Shown here in pieces: positions 11,216-22,800 of a stretch of DNA of 64,000 nucleotides. Each line of letters starts with the position of its first letter. Positions within the stretch are counted from its first letter, which is position 1. Below the pieces are notes generated by a model. That model was not told the origin of the DNA. It was given only the letters and a program-made list of their open reading frames with translations, and made no database searches. This DNA is from Chamaea fasciata (lineage: Eukaryota > Chordata > Aves > Passeriformes > Sylviidae). The position numbers and the translations under genes were made by a program. The stretch covers positions 5,518,001-5,582,000 of the forward strand of contig JARCOQ010000002.1 of the NCBI GenBank assembly GCA_029207755.1, in the 5' to 3' direction.

Positions 11216-13421
11216 GCTCCTATACTGTTGGAAATATGCTCTCTTTTCATTCTCTTTTACCTTTCTATTATTCCAACCATTTATACAGAAGTGCTTCTGA
11301 AGAGCAGACTAGGCTTTAGCATGAGATTTTCCCACTTTGCCAGTACATGAAGTTTTTTCCCAGCAGGTGTTTAACATTTGTTGGAACAATCTAAATGTAA
11401 TTTTACCTTTTCATCCTCTCAGCCTGGCTGCCCAAACAGACATACCTATTATTCACGTGGTGTAAATCATCTGGACTGAGAGATCTGGACCAAAAGATGA
11501 GTGGTGCAGGGAGGGCTTTGTGTAAAGAACCCCGGGGTGACAGTCACACCTCTCACACTGTGCTCTGGGCACAGCAGGCAGGATTCACATCATCCCCCAT
11601 TATGTTTGCACAGCATTGATGTCTTCATTTAAACTCCAGCCAGCTGAGACATCTCACAGTCAGGGAAAAGACACGGATGCTTTTAGGTCATGTTTTGTCT
11701 GACCTGGTTTAGATCTGGTGGGTGCTGGGACAAGATGACTCACGCCCTGTGAATGACCATTTTTCTCCACTGACTGGAAAGAGAACCAAAGGTGACTCTT
11801 GCAGATTTAGACATCAGCATTTGGGTGTGATCCTTCCTAACCAGTTTGGGTTAGTCATTGTGAATGCAGCAGTATCTTTGTTCAGAAAACAAAGCAGCAT
11901 ATATCAAGGAATGAGATGAGATGTAGTTTTGCATTTTCATAAAAATACAGGCAGAAATTTGTTGATATTTGTGGTGCTCATAGGAAAAATGTAAAAAGGG
12001 GGACTAAAACTTTGCTGTGAACTTAGAAATTGTGGAACAATTTTCAGCTCTTCATTTTCTCCCTCACTTGAGACATCTTTACAGTGTCATTGTTGGCTCA
12101 TGTCAGCAATGGGACTGCTCTGTGTTCTTTACTGCATGCAAGGAATGTGTTTGCTTTAGCCAAAAGTAATTTTAAAAATCCAGTACAGCTCTTTCACACC
12201 TATCTTTTAGCCACAGAATTCAGTGAATCAAGTAAAATGGGTATTCATGGAAGAGAGGGAGGGATATTACAGGTTATGTCAGAAATGTGTCTTCTATCCT
12301 GTTTTATTATCTTGTCCATTTACTGGGTGCTAAATATTTTGAACCTGGTGAGAAATCTGTTATTGTAGGTGGTATGTGATGAATTTGTGGCTGGTGGGAT
12401 AATATCTAAGGAGGGAGAAATTTTAACAATTCCTAAGTAAAATGGATATGCCAGGAGGATTAATGAAGGTAAAGGGGCTTAATCGATTTAAGACTAGAGA
12501 TATTGCATTTCTTTAACAAAATTGTTAATGAAAATTTAAGTAAATCTGTGTGGAAGGGAATAACTTATATAAAAATATTTCATACCAAAAAGAATACCTG
12601 CTGCTCACCTACTCTAATTACAGTAGTTTTTAGTCACCTGTCAGTAAGACAGCTGTTAACCTTTCTTTCTCTTTAGGCTTCAAGTTGAGCAAAGATTTCA
12701 AAGTTAATTTCTTAATGTAGCTTCCTCTCAGGTTTCTAGGTGTTCCACTGAAATCTTGGTTACAGCAAGGGGAAAAATAAGGTGCTGATTTCATTGGTAC
12801 TAAGGTCTTCTCTGACTTATATTTTTCTATGACTCCTGTTTCTAGTTCAGTGCAGGCATTAGAAAATGTGACGTAATTGGGTTTGTGAAAATGGATTTGC
12901 TCTTAAATGTATTGGACAACATGAAAAGAGAAAATTATGGAGACTGAACATATGTGTACTGAAAATGACTCCTTGATTATTGATCATTAATAAGATGTTA
13001 ATGCCAGTAATGGTTGCTTTGATTAATTTCCTGCAAGAAGTGGTGGGCGTCTGGTTGAAAAGTTGCTGTCACTACTGGTAAGATCACAAATCCTTTTTCC
13101 TGTTTGATGGGCTGGTCCTGTGAATGGAGACAGAGTAGGTGAGGATTTTAGCTATTTTTTGTTAAAATAGCTGTGAATTAAATTAATCAGGGTTTTTCAT
13201 GATGACTGTGACAGTAATGTGGAGTGGTAGAGTACTTCTGGTTTTATACTAGTGCCAGCTTTTGGGGCTTGTGATCCTTGTGCCCTTGCCCTCGAGGAAA
13301 CCTTTCTTACACAGATATCTGAAGTTGATCAAAATATTTCTCGCACTGGGAATTTGGAATATTTTTTCATGATTATGCTGGCTTGTGCAAGCCCTCCAGA
13401 CATGGAAGCCTCCTGCTGAAA
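11216..13421. other. Unique non-coding DNA
   Basis: No gene or transposon recognised. Base composition is ordinary for the window. The open frames are short and overlap on both strands. Confidence 0.6.
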
Positions 13422-13481
13422 GGATGGATGGATGGATGGATGGATGGATGGATGGATGGATGGATGGATGGATGGATGGAT
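13422..13481. repeat. Pure (GGAT)15 microsatellite
   Basis: Fifteen uninterrupted GGAT units over 60 bp. It is the same motif as the array at 3301-3371, but without interruptions, which suggests it is young or still length-variable. Frames through it encode only Met-Asp-Gly-Trp or Ile-His-Pro-Ser repeats and are not genes. Confidence 0.97.
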
Positions 13482-13830
13482 GCCTCTACCACTGGGGAAT
13501 GCCCTGGTCCCCACAGGTGCTGGACTGTGCTCCCCAAGAGTCAGGAGGAGGGTTTGGTCTTGTTCTCAGTTCTGGTCTTTTTTGGGGGGGTCTCTCTCAG
13601 GTCAGGCACAAGCTGTGGGTGAGAATGCTTTCTGTGGGGGGAGCATAAGCAGGGCCAGCCCTCTCAGATGGTGGGGTGGGCAAGACTGCAGCCAGGGAGG
13701 GAAATGGGTGTTCCCTGTAGATCCTGTGCAGCCAGAGCAGGGAATTCTGCTGGGACCAGGGGGATGGCTGGAAGCCCCCTGTGTGGGTGAGGGGCTGGAC
13801 TGGGGTTGGAGCTGCTCATTTAGGTGATGG
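13482..13830. other. GC-richer non-coding patch
   Basis: This stretch is clearly richer in G and C than its surroundings, with many GGG runs (for example GGGGGGG near 13584-13590), but it is poor in CpG and so is not a CpG island. A 131-codon plus-strand frame begins inside the GGAT array and runs on through the patch; its composition is Gly/Trp-rich and it has no recognisable domain. I do not call it a gene. Confidence 0.6.
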
Positions 13831-14762
13831 TGTACATGGGAAGGGGCCTGCTTGCCTCCACACTCTAGGAAAAGAGGAAGAAGTTCTCAGTTCTGTGTGA
13901 ATCCCATCATACTGCTGCTTTTGTTGAGAAAATGCAAGATTTGTAGCTCAGGGTTGTCACCAGTTTGATTAATTAGCGTGATTACTTGCAACTGAGTTTT
14001 ATTCATATCTAGACTATCTGTAATCCCTTATCCTATTACAAATGTATATTTGATTATCTTCCTACTTCATAAAGCTGCTCGTTCAAGGCTGCATTTTGAG
14101 GAAGAAAACCCTGGCAAATCACCTCTTTGCAGTTGCACGGAATTACACAGAATATTCCAAGGGACTGAGCCCTTCTCTATCCACTACACAGAAGATTGAT
14201 TTTTGTGATCCATCTCTTCTGATAAGCCACACAGATAGCTAAACCTTGTCCTGTAGCTCTGTAAATGGGCACGTCATGATGGAAAACCTGGTATGTAGCA
14301 CACACAGCTACAGGGACACCCAGGCAGGAGGGTGGTATAGGTCTGTGCCTCTCTAGGTAAGAAATGTTTAGGTTTTGGAGCTGATCCTCATTTTTGATCT
14401 TGAGAATCTGCAACCAGAGTTTTCTGTTGCTTCTTGTTCTGAGCTTTTTCCTAGCAGAAATACAGGCTTTTCCCCAATGTGCATGTTACAAATGTTGTGA
14501 CAGTGTGGACCTGCATACTTCTGAATCCAAATGCTTTTAAACCAGTACTTTGTATTGTTGGTGAAGACTGTGTATCCTCTCATAGTATTTATAATTACAG
14601 GCTATACATACTTGCATTTGCATTGCTGCTGTTGTGCTTTCTGCTTATCTAAATGAGAATTTAGCAGGAAAAAAAAAAAAATAGGGATTTAGTGGGCACT
14701 GCAGCCAGAAGGTGCTAATCTCTTGATAGTGGAACTCAAGCTCTTTCTACTTTTAGTGCTAA
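13831..14762. other. Unique DNA, possible conserved non-coding block
   Basis: No gene or transposon. The part from about 13955 to 14090 has the look of conserved regulatory DNA: TTGATTAATTAGCGTGATTA, CTGTAATCCCTTATCC and TTTGATTATC, with clustered homeodomain-like TAAT/GATTA motifs. Conservation cannot be seen from one genome, so this is inference. Confidence 0.4.
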
Positions 14763-14767
14763 ATTAC
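14763..14767. repeat. 5-bp target-site duplication, left copy (ATTAC)
   Basis: ATTAC directly precedes the TG start of the solo LTR and recurs directly after its CA end at 15334-15338. A 5-bp duplication is the size usually made by ERVL-class integrases. Confidence 0.9.
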
Positions 14768-15333
14768 TGTGGTGGGTTGACCCCAGCCAGCAGTCAAGCT
14801 CCCACCCAGTAGCTTGGTCATTCCTCACAGCAGGACAGGGAAGAGAACTGGAAAACTAAGAGAGTGAAGCTTGTGGGTCAAGGTAAAGAGAGTTTAATAA
14901 CTGAAACAAAGCTGTGTACAAGCAAATTGAAGCAAGGAATTCATTCATTGTTTCCCATCAGCAGGTAGGTGTCCAGGCAGTTTCTGGAAAGTTGTGCCTT
15001 ATCACATATAGTGGCTGCTTGGGAAGAAAAGTGCCATAACCACAAATTTTCCTCTCTCTTTCATTTCCCTGAACTGTAGTTGCTGAGCACAATGATATGT
15101 GATATGGGGTATCCCTTTGGTCAGTTCAGGTCTGCTCTCCTGGTTGTGCTCTCTTCTGACTACTTGCATCACTGGGGACAAAGTGGAAGAGAGAAACCTA
15201 AGCTCTGCTGTGCTGCTGAGCAATGTCCAGGACAGTGGTGTGTACTGACAGGGGTTTAGACCTAAATCCAAAGCACAGCATCCTGCAGGCTGCTGTGAAC
15301 AATGTTAGCTTTGTCCCAGCCAGGCTCAGTACA
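14768..15333 (-). mobile_element. Complete solo LTR, bird ERVL-like
   Basis: A 566-bp LTR with canonical TG...CA ends, flanked by ATTAC on both sides. Plus-strand landmarks are TGTGGTGGGTTGACCCCAGC at the left end, AATTCATTCATTGTTTCCC, GGTATCCCTTTGGTCAGTT, and CCAGGCTCAGTACA at the right end. From the family's known layout the viral sense is the minus strand: the poly(A) signal ATTAAA lies at 14893-14898 on the minus strand. The TATA region (around 15070-15090) has lost its consensus. There are no internal genes and no partner LTR, so the provirus was removed by LTR-LTR recombination, or its remainder was never assembled. Frames inside it are chance. Confidence 0.92.
14893..14898 (-). promoter_or_regulatory. 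Poly(A) signal of the solo LTR (ATTAAA)
   Basis: TTTAAT on the plus strand reads ATTAAA on the minus strand, in the position where this LTR family carries its polyadenylation signal. Function today is unlikely but not excluded. Confidence 0.55.
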
Positions 15334-15338
15334 ATTAC
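15334..15338. repeat. 5-bp target-site duplication, right copy (ATTAC)
   Basis: Exact second copy of ATTAC, immediately after the terminal CA of the solo LTR. Confidence 0.9.
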
Positions 15339-16607
15339 GTAGTCTAATTGTGCAGTTGCTTTACTGTTTTTTCATTACAGCTCTACCTGGTCTTTCCTGT
15401 GCACATTCAAAGCTCAGTCAGTGTTTTTTTTTGTTTGTCTCCTTGAAAATTACTTCCCTCTTTTCTTGGAATCTGTCACTTAAATAACCCAAAGCTCTCC
15501 ATGCCAGTTGCTGCTTGTCTGATCAAGCTGCACCCACTGAGGAAGGAGAGGATGTGCCTGATAATTCCAGACAGATGGGGTGGTCTTGTCACAGAGGCTA
15601 CGGAGAGTGGCAATTAAACAGATTAAACTTGATGAAGTCATTGACAGGCTCGCACAATTAACATACTGATGCATGTCTTTCTTGCTTCCATCTGCCAGCA
15701 TGTCTAATTCATTTCATTACTGTGAAATTCACTTGACATCCCGGGCTGATTTTGTACCATAATTTACCTGCTGTGCTACTCACGTTTTTCTTGAAACGAG
15801 CCCTTTGAATCAAAGCTACTGGAGCACTGTGCCACGATCCTTTCATCTTTAGAAGTAGTTTTACAGGCCTTAAAATTGCAACAGCAATGAGCTCAGAATT
15901 AAAGTAGCCAGTGACTTCAAGGTATCTAAGTCCTGTCAGATATTCATCTTCATAAATGTGAGTAGTCATCATCTTAATGGTTTTAAGATTTTTCTGGTAG
16001 TTTTGAAACCATTAAGTAATAGCACTGATGTTGCCCGTGGAGCCTTAGCTGCTGCCAGGATGCTCTGACCAGAATTGGGAACTAATCCTGTAGCAACTTG
16101 TTTTTCATATACAAGGTAAAGCAGCAGGGTCACTGTTGCACAGAATAACCCTCTCATACAAATTCTGGACTTATTCCTTGTGCTTTGAGTGCAGTGAAAT
16201 CCAAAAGTGCAGTGATACAAAATGAGTTGTTTTGTTACACCTGTTGTAATTAAACTTATTTCCAGTTACAAGCTGTAATTAAGTTTCATTTATTCACTGA
16301 GATCCTTAATTGTTATCTCTATAAATAATTCATTGTTGATTAATAAGAAACATTGATAAATAAATGATGTTGATCAAGAACTGCTGGCTTGTTTGGGAAA
16401 CTCTTTGGCATATCACTGCTTGGTAACTCCTCAGGGAGCAGTGAAGCCAGGGGTGGCTTAGCAGGAGTTTGCTTTCACCTGAATTAACTGAAAGCCTGTA
16501 GACAAAAAGCCCAAACCTTAGGGAAATAATTATTTCATCTTTGTAGTGTCTTTATTTATCTTTGGAGCTGGGCTGAGAACCTAAGTCTTTCCTTATTCAG
16601 TCGGGCC
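15339..16607. other. Unique DNA, possible conserved non-coding cluster
   Basis: No gene or transposon recognised. The segment 15590-15850 keeps several CpGs (in CCCGGG, CTCACG, AAACGAG and CCACGATCC) within otherwise AT-rich DNA. The segment 16230-16380 holds repeated TGTAATTAAACTT (16245) and TGTAATTAAGTTT (16274) motifs, plus TTAATTG and GATTAATAAG, which are homeodomain-like. These traits are common in vertebrate enhancers near developmental genes, but conservation is not visible here. Confidence 0.4.
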
Positions 16608-16672
16608 TGTTCAGTGCCCAACCACCCTCTGGGTGAAGAACCTTTTCCTGATATCCAACTTAATAATTCTGT
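16608..16672 (-). mobile_element. Short CR1 LINE fragment
   Basis: TGTTCAGTGCCCAACCACCC followed by GGTGAAGAACCTTTTCC and TGATATCCAACTTAA is the reverse complement of the CR1 3' region that encodes nothing but recurs in most bird CR1 copies ('ggaaaaagttcttcac...gggtg...'). Both flanks have decayed beyond recognition, and the 8-bp terminal units are not visible. Confidence 0.7.
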
Positions 16673-19600
16673 AATTTACCTTTTTAAATTTAAACAGAAG
16701 GACTTCCCATAGCCCAAGAAATTCCCGTTTTTTTTCTAAACATGACCAAGTAAGAAATCAGCTACTGGGCCTTCAAACAGCTGGGGAGAACTTTTCACTA
16801 CCAGGCCAATGCCTACCTTGAAGTTAGGTCTAACTTCTGGGTTTTGATGTTAGAGGTTCTTGAAAATGTCACTAAAATGCTCACAAAAACTTCTCACCCT
16901 TACATGTCGGTGGTTTTGAATGAAAAATTTTCACCCTGAACATATCAAAGCAGAGCTGCCTAAAATGTCATGATCGACTAGGAGCCCACAAATAATATCT
17001 TGTTCAACTATTCAGTGGCTTTGTGCTTGTGAAAGCTGGGGATATGGCTCTGCAGACTTACAAGAGCACTTGGAGCTGCCTACTCCTGGTATGAGTTGCT
17101 TCAACTCTGTGTTCAAACTGCTCTGCCCCTCCTTTTGTTCCTCAGTGCTGCCCTTACTCTTACATTATCTCAGAAATATTTAAAAAAGTCTGGAGGAGAA
17201 AAATAATGCCAGTATAAATAAGTTTTAGGGGTTTTTACACTCTAGAGTCCAGACAGAGCAGCTGATACCTGTCTCTGTTATTACTTAACATGCCAGGCTT
17301 TATAGAAGCAGAATAAAGCTTAATGTAATAAGGGGAAAAGAACAGAAGATTTTGTATAGGTGGTGGATTAATTTGAGTAGTTATCCCAAGACAACAGTAT
17401 TACGGCTTCCATAATCTTAATTTCTTTTGTTTTGCCTTTTGAGTCATAATCAGGGAACATTCAGGCCAGCCCATGTGTTAGATGGATCTCTAAGGAAAGG
17501 AAGAGAAGCATTTGGAGGTCATTGAAGCAATTAGCATCTCAGTTCTTCTCCATTGTGTCAGATACCTTATTTCTACAGAAACTTTGGCTTTCTACTGTGT
17601 AAGATAGTTGAATGGCAAGACCCAAAGTTACGTTTAAAAACTCATTATAAATACCCAGATAATTTCAGGCTAGGGAAGTCCTTCAAAGTTTATCCCACAC
17701 TTAGCAAGCTACTTTTTATTTTGGTTTTCAGGCTCATAAATCACCTTGCAGACGTGATGTGAGTGAGATGCTAGCTTGAACTCTGTTCTCACCAGAGCCT
17801 TCTGCAGAAAGCCAAGTACTGACCTGCCCCTGCCTAAATGAGGAGACAGAGGGTGAGTGCTTGTGCAGTGGCTCCTAACTAAACTTGGCGAAAGAAATTG
17901 TATGAGAAGATCCAAGGTTAAAACTGCTCCAGTTCAGTTCAGCCTCCTAAATTTGAGGCAGCAAAAAAGCCTTCACAGATGGATCATGCTAAACATTTTG
18001 CTGCCAATCTTTTGTGAGTCTTAATGGTAATCCAAATAATGAGATTAAAATATTTCCTTCTCTATTAGCATTTCTTGCATTCCGATTTTTTAAAAATATT
18101 GTTGCAGTTTGGGTCAGCTTTCAGACTTTGTTAATAGTCTATCAGGAGATTTATCTTAGGTAATCTCAGATCTTTAAGGATAAAATGTATAAGGAGAAAC
18201 AAGCAAGGAGAAAGATGGAATTAAAGGTAAAATCAAGCCTTGTGCTCCTCGATTAGATTCAAAGGATCTGTTTCAATTTTGGGTTGCTTTATTTATCTTG
18301 ATTGCAGCTGAGGCACCAATGCCCCCATATTTCTAAAAGGGACCTGTCTCTGAGGAGCAGAGGCACAGATCATGGGAGGATTTAGGCTGAGGATGTTTTG
18401 TAGCTTCAGAGAAGACTTCATTGGGAGCTACCTCACATGTTGCTTTGCTTTTTGTAACTTTTCAGTGGCTGGTCTCTGTCTGATATGAGAAGAAAAGGTT
18501 TGGGCCCAAGCCCCATGTTTTCTGCTGCTTAATCACACACCCCAGGGGAGTGAGGAGAAGGGGAGTACAAATGGAGTAAGAAAACTAGTGACCTGAAAGT
18601 TTTATTTTTGATCAGCGTGACAAATGTGTGGCTCTTGCTCCTATGTCTCCAGATGGATTTTTGCATTCATGGATAACACCAAAACTGCCTGAAATCTTGC
18701 TAAGTAGGGAAATCTCCCCTTTTGTGTCCAGTGGCAAGTGACACAAGAGCAGGCAGAGACAGGCTGGGTGTGTACAGAGCACACTGGCTCATCTCATTCT
18801 TTCTTAACCCAGATGTAGCTTCCTTCTAATAAAGAAAGCATGCCCAAGAGGTGATTGAGGAACATCAGCCTCAAATTGTTCCTTTTCCTATTTCTATAAA
18901 GATGGTTGTGGATACAGGTTTCCTTTCAGGAGTTCTCAGTGTGTGTTCTGTTTGGATTTGGGAGATCCCTTTTGGGTTGTACTCTTTGCATCGTGTGCTG
19001 GCTGTTTGTGTTGTCAAGCAAATACTTTTCTGCTATTTTGAGGTAACTTTCAACTGGTAAATATTGCACCTTCTTTTACTGAGATGATTCTCTACCTCAA
19101 TGGGGGCTATACTCTTTGCCTGGAAATGTTTGTTCTGAAAATGATTTTATGTCAGATCTGCTCCAGCCTGAGGTTGTGCTCGTACATATTTGGGATAAAC
19201 CTGGCTCTGACTGTTCAAAATATGGCTAGAAAAACTTACACACTTGATATCTCTGACAAAAATTAAGTCTACTGATAACCTCTAAAGACCATATTCTGCC
19301 CCTTGATTTATGTTGCCATCCGTGGAAAAAATTTTAGATACGTAGTGCTCATTGTGATCAGTGATGGTAAAATCTTGTCATAAATCAGAATTTATTAAAA
19401 GGTGTCTGATTTAGCTTTGCATGTGAATGAGCTTTGGACTGGTTCATCAGATGAAAATAAATGACAGCATTCAAGAAACTGAAAATAGGAATTTACTGTA
19501 GTAGAAACAAATCTGGAAACAAGACTGGGCAGGATTATTTCATGTGGGTTTTATTCTCTTCATCAATGTCAATGTTACTATCCTCATAGAAGTGGAAAAA

Positions 19601-19852
19601 AAGATTAATTTGGTGTAAGATGTAGCAGAACAACAAACAAGCTTAGGACAAATAAACAGGTGTGTTATGTAAAGGATTACCCAGGGTTCTGTATCTATTT
19701 ATGACATCTGGTCTGTGAACTCCAAGTGCTACAGCAGTGAGCTCTAATACATTTAAATTATTCTAGTTTACTTAACATTAGCATTTTTGTAGTGACATTT
19801 GGGAAAGTTCTGCAAGAATAAACATCAGCTTTATACGGTCACATCTCAGGCA
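16673..19852. other. Unique non-coding DNA
   Basis: Nothing recognised beyond ordinary AT-rich DNA. Open frames are 70 codons or fewer and lack domains. Confidence 0.6.
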
Positions 19853-19894
19853 GTTATTGTAAAGGTATTATTATAAAGGTATTATTGTAAAGGT
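19853..19894. repeat. 14-bp tandem repeat, three copies
   Basis: Three head-to-tail units of the form ATTATTGTAAAGGT at 19853-19866 (first base differs), 19867-19880 (one A for G) and 19881-19894. It is a small local duplication with few changes between copies. Confidence 0.92.
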
Positions 19895-22800
19895 ACCAAG
19901 ATTTTTCATGAAAACTTTATGATTTTAACAATTTGTCATAATTTTCTACTGTTTCAAACCATCATGTTACTCAATAATTATTTTGAAAACAGTTTTAAGA
20001 GAGAATTACTATGACTCTTCACTTTTCCCCCTCCATGCAATGTTACATTATCAGAATATCCTCTATGACTGAACCCCTGTTGTCATTACTGTCTCACAGT
20101 TCACATTTCCATTTAAAAATAAAAATAAAATTTAAAAAAGGAAATAATAACTTTTTCTAGAAATATTTTTGGACTATTTAATTTAAAAAATTACTTCTGC
20201 CCTATGAAAAGCAGTCAACTAGTTCTCTATTACCACATTAAAAATTGAATGCCATTCAAAACCAGATGACATTTTTGTAATGTAAAGGCTAATGTGAAAG
20301 AGGTGAAATCTAGAAATCAGTTTGGCCAATGTAACAAAGTAAACAATTTAGATAATGTTTCTAAACACACTAAACTGTGTTTCAGCTATGAGCACTTACT
20401 CAAAATGAAGAAAACTTGAGTAAGACAGTGATAGCTAGGAAGCTTTCCTGTCTTCATATTGGAAGATAGTGATATCATGTGTTATGTTTTTAATTTATCT
20501 CTGAGAAAGTCATCTTTATAAAATGAAGGCAAAATTCTGCTGGCAAAGATATTGCAAACTTCATTCATCAAAAGCCTTTTTGTGTCCTGATTTTAGTGCT
20601 GCTTATGAGGTGAATTACTCCTGCTTTATTTTTCTATCTCTGTTCTGAACTAGAAGTTGAAAAAACCTCACTCTTATTTAGCAATATTTTTATTGCTGTT
20701 ATCCAAAACTAAAACAGCGAGCTCTTGGTGATATTTGCAGGAATGTAGGTGAATGAGCCCGTCCTATTTTGAGAGAGGCTTAGGCTGGGATGCCTACATT
20801 GCCCTTTATTTTTATTTTTTTTTTGGCTTTCTAATAATCATTTCACTTGAAATGTTTACCAGTTGTTTAAACAGGACTAGGCATAATAGTTCTATAAATA
20901 TCATGGATCATGTCTTGAATCCTACAGAGCAGCTGTTCATGGCTGTATGAATAATTTACTGCTTAATTACACATATTTCTTTAAACTACTAATTCACAGC
21001 AGTTTGTTGTAAAGCCTAGAGTGTAATACCACATGACACTGACTCAAAGATCACAGGGCTTTCTAAGATGTTGGGATTGTTTTCCTTGCTGGTGCCTTTA
21101 TTTAGGAAAAAAGTAGTCCTAGGTTTATTTTTACCTTTCAAGAAGCCAAGACTGAATGCGTGACTTCTTTCTACCTTTTGTCTCCAACTGTCACCTACTG
21201 AAAATACTGTAGCCCTAGCAAAATAAGTTGAAAGCCATCTTCTGGCAGCTGCAGTGCAATCTTCTATTCCTTTTGGTTGTAATTTTTCCAGCTGGAACTA
21301 TTCTATCAGTATAAACTTAAGAAATAGAACTGTCTGGATAACAATGTGAAAAATTCTATTTTAATCCCTGTCAGTCTAAGTTTAAGTGAACAGTGTGCAA
21401 CATTTTTCTCATCCCCCCCTAACACACGCAGATATGTTTTAATCCATTGATGGCAATATTCTGAGACATTCATATAGCTAAGTTGTTTCCTCAGACTTCC
21501 ACTGCCTTCTTCCCACTCCCCTCTCCTTCCCACCATCTTGACAAGGGAAAACTTTCTGAACCTTTCCAAAGAAAAGCCAAAGAGTCAAATTATGTGTTAG
21601 TTAAGAGTAGGTAGTTGTCATGTTACTCTGGCACATAATAATAAAGCATGGAGGATTTTTCTGAAATGGGAAAAACTGGAGATTTGTTGAAGTGCAAAGA
21701 GATTTGCTCATGTCTATTTTTACATGACTATTTGTGCCAAGAAAATGATTGTGAAGGAGTTATTTCCCATGAAGAATACAAAAGCCTGAGAAATCATCTG
21801 TGTGTGTAACTATAATTCCAATGGTCCATTTGCATCTCAGTGACATCAGTGTGTGGGAAAAAGCACTAGTCTGTACTCTCGCAGAAAATTTCCCGAAAGA
21901 AAAGCAAAATTAGAAAAGATGTCTGCAGTACTGTCAGTGCCACAGAATGGTACTGTTCCCTTCCTGCTGTGATGCTCACATCCAAAACGAGGGAATATGC
22001 TGCATTAGGAGGTATATTATGTTCACATCTGTTGGTGATGTCATTTAAAACAGAACTAGTTCACAAAATCAGTGGTGGTTTCCTGGGTTTTGCCTTGGAA
22101 ATCATGGTCTTGAAATGTGATACAAACCAGCTTTATTTGCTGTTTGAAGGAGAAATAGCAGGGTTATTTCCAGGCTGAAGCTTTCCCAGGTGCTCAGGTT
22201 TTCAGCTCAACACCCAAGGGCTTTTCATTGCTGTGCCAACTGGTGATACCCCCAGTAAATTAATGAATAATCTGGCTTCCACAGGTGCACGAGAGAATTA
22301 GTAGAGTTGTTAAATTAACAAACAGGGAAATATTGTGGGTTATGGCGGTCTTGGACTGTCACTGTATCTGTGTGTGAACCTCTTCCCAGTTTGCTTCCAC
22401 CTACTCCTGGCCCTGAGTTGTGACAGATCTTGCCTGAATGGTGTAGCAACAGTCTTTAGGGAACTGCTCCATGTGCAAATTTAGATTTCCATAATCAAAA
22501 CCACAAGCCCTTTTCAGATCCTTCTTCTGCTTTCTGACCCTGTTACATGCTATTTTGTTTCCACAGGGCAGATATTTTGGAGCTTTTATGTGTCTCAATC
22601 CATGAGGTAAAAAAACTCCCACCCTGGCATTCACAATGCTTCATAAGCACTGGATTAGTTCTGCAGCATCTTATTTATTCAAGTTTTATGTGCAGTGTGG
22701 CTAGTTATTTAAAGAATGGTGAATTAAAGGCCATGGGTTTTGTTTTGACTGGAAGTTTCAGCATTTCAAAACTAATTATTCTCAAATTTGAATTAAAATT

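Noticed and set aside
13432..13827. 131-codon frame starting in Met-Asp-Gly-Trp repeats
   Set aside because: It begins in the GGAT microsatellite, whose unit length keeps all frames open, and continues in GC-rich DNA without a domain.
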